Shown here: positions 62,053 through 64,000 of the stretch, piece after piece
How positions within the stretch are numbered: position 1 is the first letter of the stretch
Layout: each line of letters opens with the position of its first letter
NCBI GenBank assembly: GCA_003342815.1
Contig: PTEX01000131.1
Location: 1,015,640 to 1,079,639 of the forward strand
DNA: 64,000 nt
Direction of reading: 5' to 3'
DNA from: Eudromia elegans
Taxonomy: Eukaryota > Chordata > Aves > Tinamiformes > Tinamidae
The notes under the pieces: model-generated
Told to the model about the DNA's origin: nothing
The model's input: the letters and a program-made list of their open reading frames with translations, nothing else
The model's database searches: none
Position numbers and translations under genes: made by a program

Positions 62053-62728
62053 TTTTATGCATTGATCTCATGTGAATTTACAAGGAAATTAGTTTCCATT
62101 TTCTTTGGGTATATAGCCTTTGACATTTTCATATACAATTGAAACAGTGTACAAACTTTAAAAGTAAAAGGAGGCATTGAAATGTTATTTGAAGTGCATA
62201 CTTTTTTACAAAATATACAACTAACTAGCAAGTATATAAATATATCTATCAAAGGTTATAATCGATGTCTTTTACAAAGGTTTTATGGTATCAACATGAC
62301 TAAGAAAGAAGTCCTTCAGGATCATTGTGCAGAGCCTGATGCTGCTGTTTCCTAGGACACTTGAGTACTTGTTTCTTATTTCTATCTGTAAAGGAACAGA
62401 ACCTGCACGCATAGCTCTCTGATAGATACAGGAGGGTTTTCTTATTTTAGCAAAGCTAGTGAATACTTAAGTTATATAAAATAACCAGTGCCACACTAAA
62501 TTCATATATTCATTCATAAGACATATCCTGTAAATAGTTGCTTTAACCTTCTTTACCCTTCTTGCTTTGCCAAGCCCTTGAGTTTCCAGCCCCTCTTACC
62601 TTTAAATAGAGAGATAGGCATGGATAGACATGAAAGGTTAAGTTATACATGATAAAAATAGTTGCACATTTTAGTGGTACTGTAGTATGGCTCTAAATTG
62701 GAGAAAATGCTTCTTTCCCCCACCCTCC

Positions 62729-62757
62729 AAAAAAACAAAAAACAAAAAAAAAAAAAA
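62729..62757. repeat. A-rich tract
   Basis: This is an A run with two C interruptions, followed by CCCCAAAACCC. It could be an old retrotransposition tail or simple sequence. Confidence 0.85.
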
Positions 62758-64000
62758 CCCCAAAACCCTCTGCATTTACTCACATTAACTTTGGTTGCTG
62801 TACTGACAAGTCTAATGATTTTGCTGTGCTACTAGCCTGCAAAAGCATCAGAACAGGGGCAAATCAAGTCTCCTGTTTATTCCCTACCCAGAGAAATATG
62901 AAACTCCTATGAAAGTCTTCCAGTAGAAAATGCCATGATTTTGCATGGATGCCTGCAGTGATTATTCATTATCCAGTTTTCCTGATCACTTTTTCCACTT
63001 TCTTGCTAGCAGCAATGTGCTGGGAGCCAGAGTGACACTGCTAATCCTCACATCTTTACACAGTCCCCTTATCCTAGAACAAGGGTAGTATTTCAACATT
63101 TGTGCAATGCCTCAAATCTGGATGTGAGTTATTTTCAGGTTTGTTTTTAGTGTTGATGAAGGCTTGGCTACACTATTTTACCTTATATGTAGCAGGCTGT
63201 AATTTCTGACAATATTAAAAAAGGAGCCATGAAAAGTATGTTTTTAAAGTAAAACTTCTAAGTATTCTTGACCTCCAGGACTGAAAAGACCAGCTTGCTT
63301 TGTTTGAGGCTTTCTTTCATTGCAAAGCCATATTCCAAATGTTCCATTCACTTTAATTACAGGAATTACACTGGGTTTGACCAGACAAAGGTTTCTTTTC
63401 AATGGTCTATTTTTATGCTTGATGTGTAATACTGTAGTAGTTGGTATTTTAGGCAAGCTGCTCTTAAGCAAATATCTGTATTGTTAAATTTCCAAATACA
63501 TTGTGGCTGTCTGGTTGGAGAGCCCAGTTTAAGAAAGCCAACAACAGACTCTGCAGCGACAGGCTCAGGAGACAGAATGGGCTTGACCTTAGGGCCTGAC
63601 TGGGGGTATCAGTTATCAGCTGAGCACTGGGCTCTGCATGACCCTTGGCTAATCTCTTATCTCTGTGCCTCAATTCTCCAGCTATAGAGGCAGGCAGGGA
63701 GAGAAGGAGGATGATGCTCCCTTTGCTCTCACGCTGCAAGCTCTTCTGTGTAGGAATTCTTATGGTACTGACATTGGGACTATTGTAGGGAAACAGTGTA
63801 TTACTAAGGTAAACATCATAGAATCATAAGTATTGAAATATATATTAATATATGAAAGTATAAGCTAACTTGGACAGCTCTGTGCTGTAGTCTGACAGCC
63901 TGTTTCTCTCACAGCCTGAATTAAATAGAGTCAATGGCACATACAATTTATCTCTGAGTAGTATGGAGCATTGAGTCCTCCTTAATGGACAGATCTTCTG

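Larger units (their letters stand above)
59211..64000. other. Downstream flank of TMEM192
   Basis: I support no protein gene in this 4.8 kb. It holds an unrecognised 150-codon ORF (59496-59948), a perfect 12-bp hairpin (61484-61513), opposed poly(A) signals (62024-62052) and an A-rich tract (62729-62757). Part of it may be a longer TMEM192 3' UTR or the 3' UTR of a convergent gene. Confidence 0.7.

Noticed and set aside
63816-63830. ATCATAGAATCAT, like the CR1 terminal octamer repeat
   Set aside because: Too short, with no CR1 body beside it.
61800-64000. APELA coding exon
   Set aside because: I looked on the minus strand for the conserved basic, cysteine-containing C-terminus and did not find it; at most a 3' UTR is present.
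1-64000. tRNA, rRNA, CRISPR arrays, bacterial operons, viral genes
   Set aside because: No such features were recognised; the window is ordinary vertebrate genic DNA.

Overview
The window is vertebrate nuclear DNA, almost certainly from a bird. Interspersed repeats are sparse and all those I recognise are CR1 LINE tails, the typical avian family. Two gene promoters sit in CpG islands within otherwise AT-rich sequence. The exons translate into two proteins I recognise from memory, KLHL2 and TMEM192. I cannot name the species.

Layout. Positions 1-36943 hold the 5' part of KLHL2 on the minus strand: six coding exons, with the last cut by the left window edge and the kelch-repeat exons lying outside. 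Its promoter CpG island covers about 36420-37225. Positions 37.2-43.4 kb are intergenic, with no gene I can support. A second, two-part CpG island (about 43430-44440) carries the promoter of TMEM192, which is complete on the plus strand in six coding exons (44190-58638, 271 codons plus stop). Beyond it lie its 3' UTR and about 4.8 kb of flanking DNA. A pair of opposed polyadenylation signals near 62.03 kb suggests a convergent minus-strand gene beyond the right edge.

Function. KLHL2 (Mayven) is a cytoplasmic BTB-BACK-kelch substrate adaptor for CUL3 ubiquitin ligases and binds actin. TMEM192 is a four-pass late-endosomal/lysosomal membrane protein. They share a head-to-head neighbourhood, which as I recall is conserved with mammals, but I know of no shared pathway. 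Every exon-intron phase closes for both genes, so the models are strongly supported.

I did not find a new operon-like system. The points most worth a second look are: a GC-AG intron in KLHL2; an upstream ORF overlapping the KLHL2 start and ending in exon 2; a short-leader start context for TMEM192; loss of the C-terminal cysteine region of TMEM192; a long imperfect hairpin in KLHL2 intron 2 that folds better as plus-strand RNA; and several short tandem or diverged duplications.
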